Shown piece after piece: positions 1 through 10,854 of a DNA stretch of 64,000 nt. Position 1 is the first letter of the stretch, and the number at the start of each line of letters is the position of its first letter. The DNA lies in contig JAMKCF010000004.1 of NCBI GenBank assembly GCA_023634235.1, positions 20,554,027-20,618,026 of the forward strand. The letters run 5' to 3'. Source of the DNA: Pisaster brevispinus. Taxonomy: Eukaryota > Echinodermata > Asteroidea > Forcipulatida > Asteriidae. The position numbers were made by a program, and so were the translations under genes. Below the pieces are notes generated by a model. That model was not told where the DNA came from and did no database searches. It saw nothing but the letters and a program-made list of their open reading frames with translations.

Positions 1-1320
1 TACACATCATCGTCGTCATGCTGTCTCAGTCACGAAGCAACGAACTTCTGTTTCCTGGCCGGCCACTGTGCATTATACATCATAATACATTGACTAGCCG
101 GCCACACTCGCCAACAAACCTCCATAAACATGACTCTGCCAGGGTTCCACACTGCCACCGCCCCCCCCCCCCAATTCATGAGGTTTCATTGGCTTAAATT
201 TGTACTATACTCGATCCACAAAAAAAACCTCTTTTTGTCAGCCTTCACAATAATGTAGCACGCATTGACATTATAAGCCTTAAACGGTGTGCATGTTTGA
301 CTTCGGCGATATTGTGGTGCAAAGTTTAAAAATAAACTTGTTTAAGTGCATCAGTTTCTTACTTTGTTCCTGGGGCAATATTTTATTAAGAAAAACAGCA
401 TGATTTAACACTTGAAAAAAAACTTCAAAAGAAATGGCTATAATAATAATAATAATAGTAGTAATAATAATAATATTAATAAAAAAAAAATAAAAAAAAT
501 TGAATTAACATTAAACATTAAAATTGTAGTTAAAAAAGAATCTGTTCTAGTTTGTGGCTAATATGTCGAAGCAATCGGACAATCCTTGTGGGCACCAGGC
601 GACATAGAAAATGATCCAAGTCACTCAATGCACAAAGGCCCAGAATGTAAAAAAAACCCTACATCTTTGGTAAGGCATTGATATCAATGACGTCGTGTCT
701 CAAATTTCGCTCTGAAAGAGTAAAGGGCCTAACAAATTAGTGACAGCACCATTTTAACGTGAGTTGAGAGACAGTAATCTTTCAGCCGTAAAATACCATA
801 CCCAATATAGGAAAACTGAAATGTGGATGAATTTTTGTTAATGGAGTTTGCCTGGAACTGGTTGCCTGTAAATTGCCTCGTGTGATACGGCCTTTAGTTT
901 CCACACCATGCAAAGCTTCTTATATACATGCCTGTTCAGCTCGATGTTCGCTACCGATCTGTAGGAACATAACGTCCTGGCGTACCAGTTGGACCTTTGT
1001 GCCAAGCCCATTATGTGCCAAACATAGTACATGTACAGACAAACCATTACGCGTAACAAATTATGTAAGACAGACCTTTATCTTGAGATTTGTCCCACCA
1101 TAATGGTTTGTCAGACGGCATGATCTCATCTCACCTTTCACAATTAATGAAGTCAATCGAATTAATATCTGTGACACACTTAATTTTGATGTTGCAGGCA
1201 AACTTTCAAAGACGAACGCGCCGTTCCAAATTTGTTATGAAAAGGTTTGGAGTATCCAATCAAAGCACAAAAAGTGACTTGTAAAAAGCGCGATGAGAGA
1301 GCTTACATAAATATAATAAA
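1..1320. other. gene-free AT-rich flank
   Basis: No open frame here looks like protein and no RNA gene was recognised. The stretch holds a run of 12 C (161-172), an ATT/AAT microsatellite (about 437-500) and otherwise unstructured AT-rich sequence up to the first GAA-tailed repeat. Confidence 0.6.
437..500. repeat. (AAT)n microsatellite followed by poly-A
   Basis: Repeated aat/aag-like triplets run into a stretch of about nine A. This is simple sequence with no coding role seen. Confidence 0.85.
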
Positions 1321-2713
1321 CTAGAAATTTAGAGTTTGTCTTAAGACAAACTCTAGGTGTTCGGTTTCGGGGAGTACATGCCTGGTGTAAAAAGCCTGAT
1401 GAAAAAAAGCACAAAAATACATTTGAAATGACGTAATCATGACGCTACTAAATTTGTCAGCAGTCAGTGTCGTTGTCCAACAGTACACCAAATTTCAACT
1501 CGGTTGGTCTTTCAGTTTGGCAGATACATGGCTTAAAATAGTGTGCATTTAAAGTGTTACACATAGTACGTGATGACGTCATCAATCTACGTTTAAACAC
1601 ATTATGTTGTCTGCATAAAGGCCATTATGTAAACCAATGTTGAAACAATTATAAAAACTCTGCCAAAGCCTTCTAGTAAAACTGTATTTTGAACTGTTTT
1701 TAACCCACCGCCAGATGGCCCTCTTAAATCTTTTTTTTTTAACCGGACCCTTGTCAGACTGCAACATCGTTAAAACCAACTAAACAAAAGTTGCCACTTT
1801 TAATTACAATGCACTTTCGGTTTTAAGTGGAAGTAGAGGACACGTAATTTCATGCAAACAATTAAAATCGAAGACCTATATTACCTTTGTATAATCCCGC
1901 AAAAAGCAACCAAGGGTCTCTTACCCTCAAATTGATGGGAATTTTCAAAGATTTAACATTTAAATGACGTAGATTTCCGAGGCAGCATCTGTCACAGAGC
2001 GAGCAAATAATAAAATTCCAGAGCGGGATAAAAGCATGAACAGTTGTTTGGTATAGCGCCATCCCCCGCTTGTGGAATGTTTCCGTTACGTGGACTGTAC
2101 ACAAAGGCTTCGTGGACTTTGAACCTTATGAGTTTCCATTACGTAGGACTGTACACACGGGCTTCGTGTTGCACACACAGGCTTCGTGGACTTTGAACCT
2201 TATGATTCATGGTGCTGAACAGTCGGCTACAGCGCTTTTCTATGTACAAAGATTGAATGCGCGTTAATACTAAAGTTGGCTGTAACACCCAGAAGTTAAG
2301 GTCATATTGGCATCATTTCTGTGCAAAAGTTTCGGAAGGATCACAGAACTGCAATCTGATGTAAAAATTGTGATGAAATGATCAGTAGTTTTTGAGATAT
2401 GAATTTTTTAAATATTCAACTTCCGGTTTGAACCGGAAGTCAAGGTCAAATGAGGTCGCGTTCAGTGTAGTGTTTTTAGAGTCATACCAGGCCTATCCGA
2501 TGATGTATAGATTGTGAAAATCCTTTGTGTAGTTTTGGAGTTATGATTTTTTCAAATATTTAACTTTGATTTAACGTAACTCAACACCCGATGACGTCAT
2601 CATGATGTAACTGAAGCGGTTTTATCTCCTAATAAGTATCTAACTATATCTGAAGTTTCAAGTTCATATGAGCTTGGAAAGGGTGCTTTTGTTAGCGGAC
2701 AAGGGACGCTGAG

Positions 2714-2745
<32 letters not shown>

Positions 2746-2753
2746 TTAAGAAA
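1321..2753 (+). repeat. GAA-tailed dispersed element, copy A
   Basis: The unit opens with 'ctagaaatttagag' and a hairpin (gagtttgtc / gacaaactc, followed by 'aggtgttcgg'), and closes with a (GAA)n run at about 2711-2743. Two blocks recur in copy B: one around 1636-1790 matches 2974-3130, and one around 2280-2745 matches 3460-3935. No protein is encoded. A hairpin head, a non-coding body and a GAA-repeat tail, arranged head to tail, suggest a non-autonomous mobile element. The class cannot be named from sequence alone. Confidence 0.7.
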
Positions 2754-3945
2754 CTAGAAATAAGAATTTGTTTGATAACAAATTCGAGGTGTTCGGATTC
2801 AAGTAAAGCTGACTGGAGTGATCGTTAGCTGTGCCGTTTGTTATTGTGAAAACAGAATGAATAGCTATTAAATAATGTTTTTTAAAGCATTTTACAGAAC
2901 TTCCAGTTTAGACAGGTTAAAAGGTCAAGACAAGGTCACCAACATATTCATTTTTGTGAAGTATGTGGAGCCCATGTTGAAACAATTATAAAAACTCTGC
3001 AAAAGGCTTCTATTAAAACTGTATTTTGAACTGTTTTAACCTGCCGCTAGATGGCGCTCTTAAATCTTATTTTGTTTTAACCAGACCCTTGTCAGACTAC
3101 AACATCGTTAAAATCAACTCCAAAAAAGTTGCACACTTTTTGGTTCACGAGTGGTTTTTTTCCATACACAGTACATATTCATAATTATACCTGAGCGGGG
3201 ATTAGCATCAATTCAATCTGATAGTTGAAAATTAAAACATGACAAAATAATGATTTTTGAAAGTAAAAAACAAAACAAAAAACACTAGGCAAGTTCATGA
3301 ATGAAACATATCAACATTATTGTAGACAAAAAAGGAATGCCCCCTCTTTTTTACGGTGATTTTGATATAAAGGCTTCGTGGACTTTGAACCTTATGAATA
3401 ATGGAGCGGACAGTCAGTTACAGCGCTTTTCTCCATACACACATAAACTGCGGTTAATACTAATTTTGGCTGTAACACCCATTTAGGACCAGAAGTTAAG
3501 GTCATATTGGCATCATTTCTGTGCAAAAGTTTCGGAAGGATCATAGATCTACAATCTGATGTGAAAATTGTGACGAAACGATCAGTAGTTTTTGAGATAT
3601 GAATTTTTTAAATATTCAACTTCCGGTTTGAACCGGAAGTCAAGGTCAAACGAGGTCGCGTTCAGTGTAGCGTTTTTAGAGTCATACCAGGCCTATCCGA
3701 TGATGTATAGATTGTGAAAATCCATTGTGTAGTTTTGGAGTTATGATTTTTTCAAATATTAAACTTTGATTTAACGTAACTCAACACCTGATGACGTCAT
3801 CATGACGTAACTGAAGCGGTTTCATCTCCTAATAAATATCTAACTATATGTGAAGTTTCAAGTTCATATGAGCTTAGAAAGGGTGTTTTTGTTAGCGGAC
3901 AAGGGACGCTGAGAAGAAGAAGAAGAAGAAGAAGTATTAAGAAAA
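2754..3945 (+). repeat. GAA-tailed dispersed element, copy B
   Basis: This is the second head-to-tail copy. It starts with a diverged head hairpin (gaatttgttt / aacaaattc) and the same 'aggtgttcgg', and ends in (GAA)n at about 3911-3934. It lacks part of the middle of copy A: the left block is offset by 1338 bp and the right block by 1200 bp, so about 140 bp of indels separate the copies. 'gccgctagatggcgc' at about 3043-3057 resembles a CTCF core site. Confidence 0.7.
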
Positions 3946-3965
3946 AAAAAAAAACCGAACAAAAA

Positions 3966-4000
3966 TAAGAGGTGTTCGGGGCTGAATGCCCGAACACCTA
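3966..4000. repeat. hairpin remnant of a third element head
   Basis: 'aggtgttcggg' (3969 on) is answered by 'cccgaacacct' before 4000, a near-perfect inverted repeat. It carries the 'aggtgttcgg' head motif of the two preceding copies, directly after the second GAA tail. Confidence 0.6.
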
Positions 4001-4614
4001 ATAACGAGACAAGTTCTCAAGAACAAATCTACACAGCAAAGTAAATGCATACACATAGTGTTACCGCAAACTGACCGTAAATTGATACCTTGCCATGCAG
4101 TTCCAACCAATTGATAAATTTACTACACCCAAACATAAATAATCGGAGCTTTTCGACCGCTCTTTTGTACGTTCGTTATAATTAATATGTTGAGTATTTT
4201 CCTCCAATTGGTTTAATGACTTTGGGAAGTGGGCCTCTACGGAGCCCCTGAAGTGACATCGATGAAAACAAATTCACGTGCCAAGAAATAACTTGAGTTC
4301 TTTATTTCGCGCGCTCGAAATCTTTTCGTGCTCACAAAATCATTTAATTCACTCAAAATAAACTATTTCTTGCACTCGAAATAAGTTACTTCAAGCGCTC
4401 GAAATAATTCATTTTAAATAAAGAAATTAAATTATTTGTTGATACGTGAATTTGTTTCCATTTTGTCCCTTTAGGGGCTACGAAGGCCTAGGAAATGTAA
4501 AAAGTATTCCATCTTATGCAACAAATCTTGAACTGGGTTCAGTCTGTTTGGACCAAATTGATTTTTAAACATAACTCTGTACACCTTCATACTCATCTTC
4601 CTTTAGAGCGTGTC
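4001..4614. other. non-coding spacer with two repeat patches
   Basis: 4008-4065 (from 'acaagttctcaagaacaa') resembles 27,180-27,235. 4,300-4,400 repeats 'gcgctcgaaataa' with variants and resembles the 'gaacgaaat' repeats at 41.6, 46.2 and 48.1 kb. TTTATT at 4301-4306 would be a - strand AATAAA about 310 bp past the end of the broken Ig gene. Confidence 0.5.
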
Positions 4615-6528
4615 TCAATGTGTCATCCCAAACTTATTGGTTGATGGATGTGCATCATTCCCTACATCACTCAATTCACCTGGGGTGAGTCTACCGAAAG
4701 ACCGTTCCTCGTCATTAAATACGTTATGCGAGACGTTGTCGGTGTCTGCCTCGAGACCGTAGCGGTCGAAATCGGGTTGTGGTGTATTTTCGTCGTCAAA
4801 GCCGTCGTTATTGTGGTTGTAGAGGTCGTTAAACACGTTTTGGTCGTCGATATTTTGGGATCGATTCTGATTGGGTTCGATACCATAAGCTTCATTACAT
4901 CGTTTATAATGGGGACGAGATCCGTAGTCGGCTGTCCCATCGTCAACATAATTAGAGTGTGGATAGTGGATACTTGTCACGCCTTGAAGAAGTTCCTTGC
5001 TTTATAGGAGAATCTCCTTTCCCTGGATGTTTTTCCTCTCTGCGAATGCCCATGAATTCAAGAGGCTTGCGATTCCCTTCACTGACAGGGCTTTCAGCGT
5101 TACGTTCATCATGTAGAGTTTGTAGATCTCTTTGTCGAGCTGGTGCGTAATGGTCAATGTCACGACCATCCTTCACACCTAGGTCTAGTGAGGGTTTCTT
5201 GTGAGATGGTGCTGTGTCATTAGGTTTCTTTGCTGCATGTTCAGCTCGTAATACAGCCGGAGAAGACTTCTTGTTCCGTACCTCCCTGCAGTACCAAATA
5301 CAGACCATAACAACCATGATGAAGACAAGCAACGCTGCGAATAGCGAACCTATGATGACTGCACTGTAGTCCGCTGGTGGTGTTGGTACGGTAGTATATG
5401 CCTTTGTACTCCTAGTGGTAGACGTTACATCATGGTTAGGGGTTTAGGTCGGTAGATCATCTGCATTGATTATTTGAATGGTTACTATAGCAACTCCCTG
5501 GATGCCATCATTATCAATCACCACATACGTGATGATTGCACCCACATCCCCCTCCTCGATGTCCTGTAATGTGAACTGATTATCTTCTATCTGTAGCGAT
5601 CTGTCGCATTCTGCAGCTCCTCAGACACTACCCAGAATGTTCTGTTGACAGTTGACGTCACAGTAGTGGCGAAGGAGGTAAACACAACCGTACTTCCCAA
5701 AATAACAAACCCATCCTGGTTCTTGTAGTTTATTGTCACCGTAGGCTCTGAGACGATGTCAATTGAACCCACAGCGCAGCTCCTGTTGAGGTCATTCGTC
5801 AATGGGCGTGTCAAATTGCAGGCAAACACCACCCCTTCATCGTCTAATGAAGAGATGAAAGTGACTTCCGCGTACGTAAATTCACTGTCCGATGAGATCT
5901 CTGACGCCACGTGATGACCATCTCTTTCCCAGGACAGGTTGACGGGTGGCTCACCGACCTCCGATTGGCACAGCATGACAACAGTCTCTCCGAGGTAAAC
6001 CCGCAACCTCCCATCACGTGTGATGCTGACCCCATCCTTTATCAAGCTGCTACAGTTCGGATAGACATCCCCAGGAATGTACCTGACCGTAAACTCTGCC
6101 ATGTCGGACTCCAACACGACGTCACTTTCTACACACTTAGCATCGGTCAAATTCCTCCCACAAACCACGAAAGAGAACCACGCTGTGTCGAGCCGGTTCG
6201 GGTCGGTTAACCTGAGAGAAAAGCGCCTGTTGTCTGGTAACACCACTTGTCGCGTTATCACGTAGTTATCAGCATCCAGGCCAAGTGACTCGAAGACAGC
6301 ATCTCGTTTAACTGTCTCATCTGCGACAACAATTCCCCGTCTTCTGATAGCAACGATCTGGGTACGAACATCCATACCGCTTACTTGAAAAACTAACGGG
6401 GTAAATGAGTCTGGTGCCCCCTCGTCACCCTCTGAGCTAACTGGTTGGATCGTAATGCTCAGCCCGTCAATTAGTGATTTCGTGCACAAAACAATCATGA
6501 TCTCCCAAAGAATACGTGTAGCCGCCAT
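4615..6528 (-). pseudogene. broken single-exon Ig-domain transmembrane protein
   Basis: Read on the - strand from an ATG at 6528. Residues 1-22 form a signal-peptide-like segment. A first extracellular domain (about 25-150) has Cys123 and Cys132. An Ig-like domain follows with Cys187, Trp200 and Cys237, then a third beta-rich segment. The frame stops at 5587 after 313 codons. A +1 shift near 5592-5600 restores a continuous frame ('FTLQDIEEGDVGAIITYVV'), and an in-frame TAA lies at 5444-5446. A clear membrane helix follows (about 5290-5372, 'VIIGSLFAALLVFIMVVMV'), then a charged tail. A second shift near 4974-4988 leads into a Tyr- and Asn-rich end that stops at 4615. No splice sites explain the breaks. 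Together they suggest a decaying, possibly retrocopied, receptor gene. Indel errors in the assembly could mimic part of this, but not readily the stop. The family beyond Ig superfamily was not recognised. Confidence 0.7.
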
Positions 6529-6691
6529 TGCTACAAATTTACAGTGTTGTACAGTTTGCGGGAATTGGTCCGGCTAGTGTTATACCTAGGATGACAACTA
6601 TGTCATTTACATTGGGGGCAACCGTTGCTGGGAAGTAACATGAAAACTAAACAATGAGATTTACCAACACGATCTTAGGCATCACCGGCAT
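6529..6691. other. short spacer between the Ig pseudogene and the tandem array
   Basis: These 163 bp hold no gene. They are the 5' flank of the broken Ig gene. The array starts where the flank 'accggcat' meets 'tcaataatttattaag'. Confidence 0.6.
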
Positions 6692-6867
6692 TCAATAATT
6701 TATTAAGATAATCATTTGGAATAGTCAAATAAACATAAGTGCCGGTGCGGGGCAAAGTAGAGGAATAACAACGACAGAGGAGTGGTTTTTTATTGCTAAC
6801 CTGACGCTGACATCGGTAATTGAAATTCCCCTTCAATGTAAAAGTCGCCATCAGTAATGAACGACCC

Positions 6868-7004
6868 TTTTCGAGACCACGGCTTGGGCTTGGGCTTGGG
6901 CTTAGGCTCCATGAGTTATTTAGAAAATGTATGCTTTCCTTACTGGGCTTCAAACAGGCAGACAGAGCCCAAGTCGGAGTCGAAGCGAAAAACCTTGGTT
7001 TCGA
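6868..7004. mobile_element. MITE-like hairpin inside each array unit (copy 1 shown)
   Basis: 'ttttcgagaccacggcttgg' with a (gggctt)n run is answered by 'agcccaagtcggagtcgaaa' and 'ttggtttcgaaaacg'. A compact copy of the same fold-back design sits at 57,160-57,250, outside the array, sharing 'cacggcttgggcttgg', 'taggctcc' and 'agttatttagaaa'. The element therefore predates the amplification and was copied eight times with the unit. Confidence 0.6.
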
Positions 7005-7536
7005 AAACGCCTATGTCTAAAACGTTGATGAAATGCAAATACAAAAACAAGAACTTTAACTACAATTTATTTGTGCAGGCAGATGCTGTACGACTTCTAT
7101 AATAATGTTTTGTTTTGATTTTGAATCTAAAATCCCAGCGTGGAATTTTAACTGATACCATTTATCTGTGACGTCATTGTTGTGAGAAATGCTTCCTAAA
7201 TCAATCGCATAAAGAAAAGGATTTGTCATTTTGTTCTCATAACAACTTGCTTTCCAAAAAAAATCATCATCCAAAACTAAGCAATTTTTGCCGACATTTG
7301 TCTTTCTCGTGCATTATAAGTATTTCGCCAACATAATTGTTTCTGTCGTATAATCCAAACTCTGGATTTAGTTTAGTGTGGTTTTTCTCACAAGGTTCAA
7401 CAACGGGTAAACTCATACGACGCTATAGATGCACACAAAATTATCGTCTGTTTTTGTTTCCTACTGTACGAAGACTTTATTCAAATAGTCGATTCTTAGA
7501 AAACGAATTAAAACGGGTATAAAAAGACCCCCAAAT

Positions 7537-7586
7537 CAGAGGCTAAAACAGACTCCAAAAACAGAGGCTGAAACAGGCTCCAAAAA
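7537..7586. repeat. 25-bp direct repeat pair inside each unit (copy 1 shown)
   Basis: Two adjacent copies of 'cagaggctraaacagrctcc' followed by 'aaaaa', differing at two purines, then a third partial 'cagaccc'. The pair recurs in all eight units. Confidence 0.85.
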
Positions 7587-8110
7587 CAGACCCCTGTAAA
7601 TAAAGAGTAAATAAAAAACAAGGGTTTAAAAATACACATCATTAAACTGTAATAAACAACTGAGCTAATTACAGTACACTCTAGTTCAAACGTCACTTTG
7701 TGAATAACCTTAACTGAGAATCAAAACAATCCATAAAACAGCCATTCTCACAGTCATCCTCACGTATACATGACAATTTACTAGCAAAACTTGGATGTGA
7801 AAGCTTTGTTCTTGTCCTTAGTACCGGAACTCACACATGGTTTATACAGTCAGTACATCATGCACAAGGCCAACATTAATACATTGTCCATGTGCTACAA
7901 CCTTTCGAACTATGGTGCAGTGTGATAAAATCAACATTAACAACATTTGAATCAGAAAAGGAAGTAACTTGATTCACCAAATCAAAATTAAAACAATTCC
8001 TCTCAAAATAGAGTTTAATTGTAAAGCACTTTAGATTACAAGACAGGATAATGGACAATCAAATTAACACAAGAAGTTAGAAACTAACCTGTGAACACTT
8101 CCAGCAAATG

Positions 8111-8993
8111 TTACTCTTCTAACACTTCAACAGCTTGACCATAGTCAGGCTGATTTTCAAGCTATATAAGAATAAAACAGAATGACTCTCAGTATATGTT
8201 ACATGAGACAACTTATACAATCAATTCCACATCAATGAAACCTAACATTGTTTCTGCTAATAAACTAAGAAATTTTAAACAATCATAGTCACAATATCTT
8301 GAAAAAAGATTATACTAGATTACACTCCCATAACCACAAGAAATACTATCAGGAGATAATTTACTTCAATAAAATATCATGTCAAAATAACTAACTGTTG
8401 AAACTACAACTTCAAAACTCACCCTGACATACGGCTGTGAGAGTTCTTCATTAATTCAGATGAAAATGTGCTCAGCTGAATTCGGAATGACCCCTGATCC
8501 TCTGTGCAACCCCTTACAAAGCCTTAACTTTTGTTGGTCACTGACACTAGACCAATCTCCGATTGGTTAATTTAAAGGTTCACTGTATATTTATACAGTG
8601 TAAGTTTGAATTTAGGTCTACTATTGGTCAGTTCATTATTGTCTTTGACATCGGTCACCTATCCTGAGGTGGTGTACCCTAAGGTTTTGCTGACAAGGGA
8701 ACTTCTCCTTGTACTCTACTCAAACTTCCAACTTGACCCACAAAGTCACTGTAAAGGTCACAGCTCAGGCTGTCAATAATTTATTAAGATAATCATTTGG
8801 AATAGTCAAATAAACATAAGTGCCGGTGCGGGGCAAAGTAGAGGAATAACAACGACAGAGGAGTGGTTTTTTATTGCTAACCTGACGCTGACATCGGTAA
8901 TTGAAATTCCCCTTCAATGTAAAAGTCGCCATCAGTAATGAACGACCCTTTTCGAGACCACGGCTTGGGCTTGGGCTTGGGCTTAGGCTCCAT
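8111..8993 (-). CDS. candidate three-exon small ORF spanning a unit junction (repeated along the array)
   Basis: Speculative. On the - strand, exon A (8993-8882) starts at an ATG and runs 37 codons plus one base: a Pro-Lys repeat (MEPKPKPKPKPW), then residues 17-37 'SFITDGDFYIEGEF..'. It ends at TCAG|GTTAGC. A 23-nt exon B (8445-8423, AG before, GTGAGT after) and exon C (8161-8089, TATATAG before, GTTAGT after) join it in phase. They give 'ELSQPYVR' then 'LENQPDYGQAVEVLEE' and a TAA at 8113-8111, for 61 residues in total. All splice phases agree and the composition is protein-like. Against it, the Pro-Lys repeat comes from a hairpin element, the acceptor before exon B is weak, the TATA-like block lies between A and B, and GGT TAG plus AATAAA directly follow exon A if it is not spliced. 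The same arrangement recurs at each of the seven unit junctions. No family was recognised. Confidence 0.22.
8571..8650 (-). promoter_or_regulatory. TATA/CCAAT promoter-like palindrome in each unit (copy 1 shown)
   Basis: 8581-8600 is 'cactgtatatttatacagtg', two 9-bp inverted arms. Read on the - strand it contains TATAAATA. A - strand CCAAT lies about 35 bp upstream (near 8630), and 'ccaatctccgattgg' just below 8571 is another inverted pair of CCAAT boxes. The spacing fits a - strand core promoter and the symmetry would also allow + strand use. The block recurs 2,082 bp apart in units 1-7 and is damaged in unit 8. Several TGACC motifs surround it. Promoter activity is inferred. Confidence 0.4.
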
Positions 8994-10854
8994 GAGTTAT
9001 TTAGAAAATGTATGCTTTCCTTACTGGGCTTCAAACAGGCAGACAGAGCCCAAGTCGGAGTCGAAACGAAAAACCTTGGTTTCGAAAACGCCTATGTCGA
9101 AAACGTTGATGAAATGCAAATACAAAAACAAGAACTTTAACTACAATTTATTTGTGCAGGCAGAAATGCTGTACGACTTCTATAATAATGTTTTGTTTTG
9201 ATTTTGAATCTAAAATCCCAGCGTGGAATTTTAACTGATACCATTTATCTGTGACGTCATTGTTGTGAGAAATGCTTCCTAAATCAATCGCATAAAGAAA
9301 AGGATTTGTCATTTTGTTCTCATAACAACTTGCTTTCCAAAAAAATCATCATCCAAAACTAAGCAATTTTTGCCGACATTTGTCTTTCTCGTGCATTATA
9401 AGTATTTCGCCAACATAATTGTTTCTGTCGTATAATCCAAACTCTGGATTTAGTTTAGTGTGGTTTTTCTCACAAGGTTCAACAACGGGTAAACTCATAC
9501 GACGCTATAGATGCACACAAAATTATCGTCTGTTTTTGTTTCCTACTGTACGAAGACTTTATTCAAATAGTCGATTCTTAGAAAACGAATTAAAACGGGT
9601 ATAAAAAGACCCCCAAATCAGAGGCTAAAACAGACTCCAAAAACAGAGGCTGAAACAGGCTCCAAAAACAGACCCCTGTAAATAAAGAGTAAATAAAAAA
9701 CAAGGGTTTAAAAATACACATCATTAAACTGTAATAAACAACTGAGCTAATTACAGTACACTCTAGTTCAAACGTCACTTTGTGAATAACCTTAACTGAG
9801 AATCAAAACAATCCATAAAACAGCCATTCTCACAGTCATCCTCACGTATACATGACAATTTACTAGCAAAACTTGGATGTGAAAGCTTTGTTCTTGTCCT
9901 TAGTACCGGAACTCACACATGGTTTATACAGTCAGTACATCATGCACAAGGCCAACATTAATACATTGTCCATGTGCTACAACCTTTCGAACTATGGTGC
10001 AGTGTGATAAAATCAACATTAACAACATTTGAATCAGAAAATGAAGTAACTTGATTCACCAAATCAAAATTAAAACAATTCCTCTCAAAATAGAGTTTAA
10101 TTGTAAAGCACTTTAGATTACAAGAAAGGATAATGGACAATCAAATTAACACAAGAAGTTAGAAACTAACCTGTGAACACTTCCAGCAAATGTTACTCTT
10201 CTAACACTTCAACAGCTTGACCATAGTCAGGCTGATTTTCAAGCTATATAAGAATAAAACAGAATGACTCTCAGTATATGTTACATGAGACAACTTATAC
10301 AATCAATTCCACATCAATGAAACCTAACATTGTTTCTGCTAATAAACTAAGAAATTTTAAACAATCATAGTCACAATATCTTGAAAAAAGATTATACTAG
10401 ATTACACTCCCATAACCACAAGAAATACTATCAGGAGATAATTTACTTCAATAAAATATCATGTCAAAATAACTAACTGTTGAAACTACAACTTCAAAAC
10501 TCACCCTGACATACGGCTGTGAGAGTTCTTCATTAATTCAGATGAAAATGTGCTCAGCTGAATTCGGAATGACCCCTGATCCTCTGTGCAACCCCTTACA
10601 AAGCCTTAACTTTTGTTGGTCACTGACACTAGACCAATCTCCGATTGGTTAATTTAAAGGTTCACTGTATATTTATACAGTGTAAGTTTGAATTTAGGTC
10701 TACTATTGGTCAGTTCATTATTGTCTTTGACATCGGTCACCTATCCTGAGGTGGTGTACCCTAAGGTTTTGCTGACAAGGGAACTTCTCCTTGTACTCTA
10801 CTCAAACTTCCAACTTGACCCACAAAGTCACTGTAAAGGTCACAGCTCAGGCTG
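8773..10854. repeat. array unit 2 (2,082 bp)
   Basis: Diagnostic variants are 'tatgtcgaaaacg' (about 9094), shared only with unit 4, 'agaaaatgaag' (about 10,037) and 'agaaagga' (about 10,123), the last shared with units 4 and 6. Confidence 0.95.

Larger units (their letters stand above)
6692..8772. repeat. array unit 1 (2,081 bp)
   Basis: Diagnostic variants are 'gtcgaagcg' (6978), 'gcagatgctg' without 'aa' (7078), eight A before 'tcatcat' (about 7257), 'agaaaggaag' in the 'gaatcagaaa..' stretch (about 7955) and 'agacagga' (8041). The first three are shared only with unit 7, and the fourth only with unit 3. Confidence 0.95.

Noticed and set aside
4648..5150. + strand frames of 119 and 63 codons
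   Set aside because: Antisense shadows of the broken Ig gene's cytoplasmic tail.
8765..9034. 89-codon - strand frame repeated in the array units (MKPSKESIHFLNN...)
   Set aside because: It runs through the MITE-like hairpin and across AATAAA signals and the unit junction. In unit 1 its end differs because of the flank. The composition is not convincing.
8876..9201. + strand frames of 66-87 codons in each unit
   Set aside because: Overlapping frames through the (gggctt)n hairpin. They change length between units at single-base variants.
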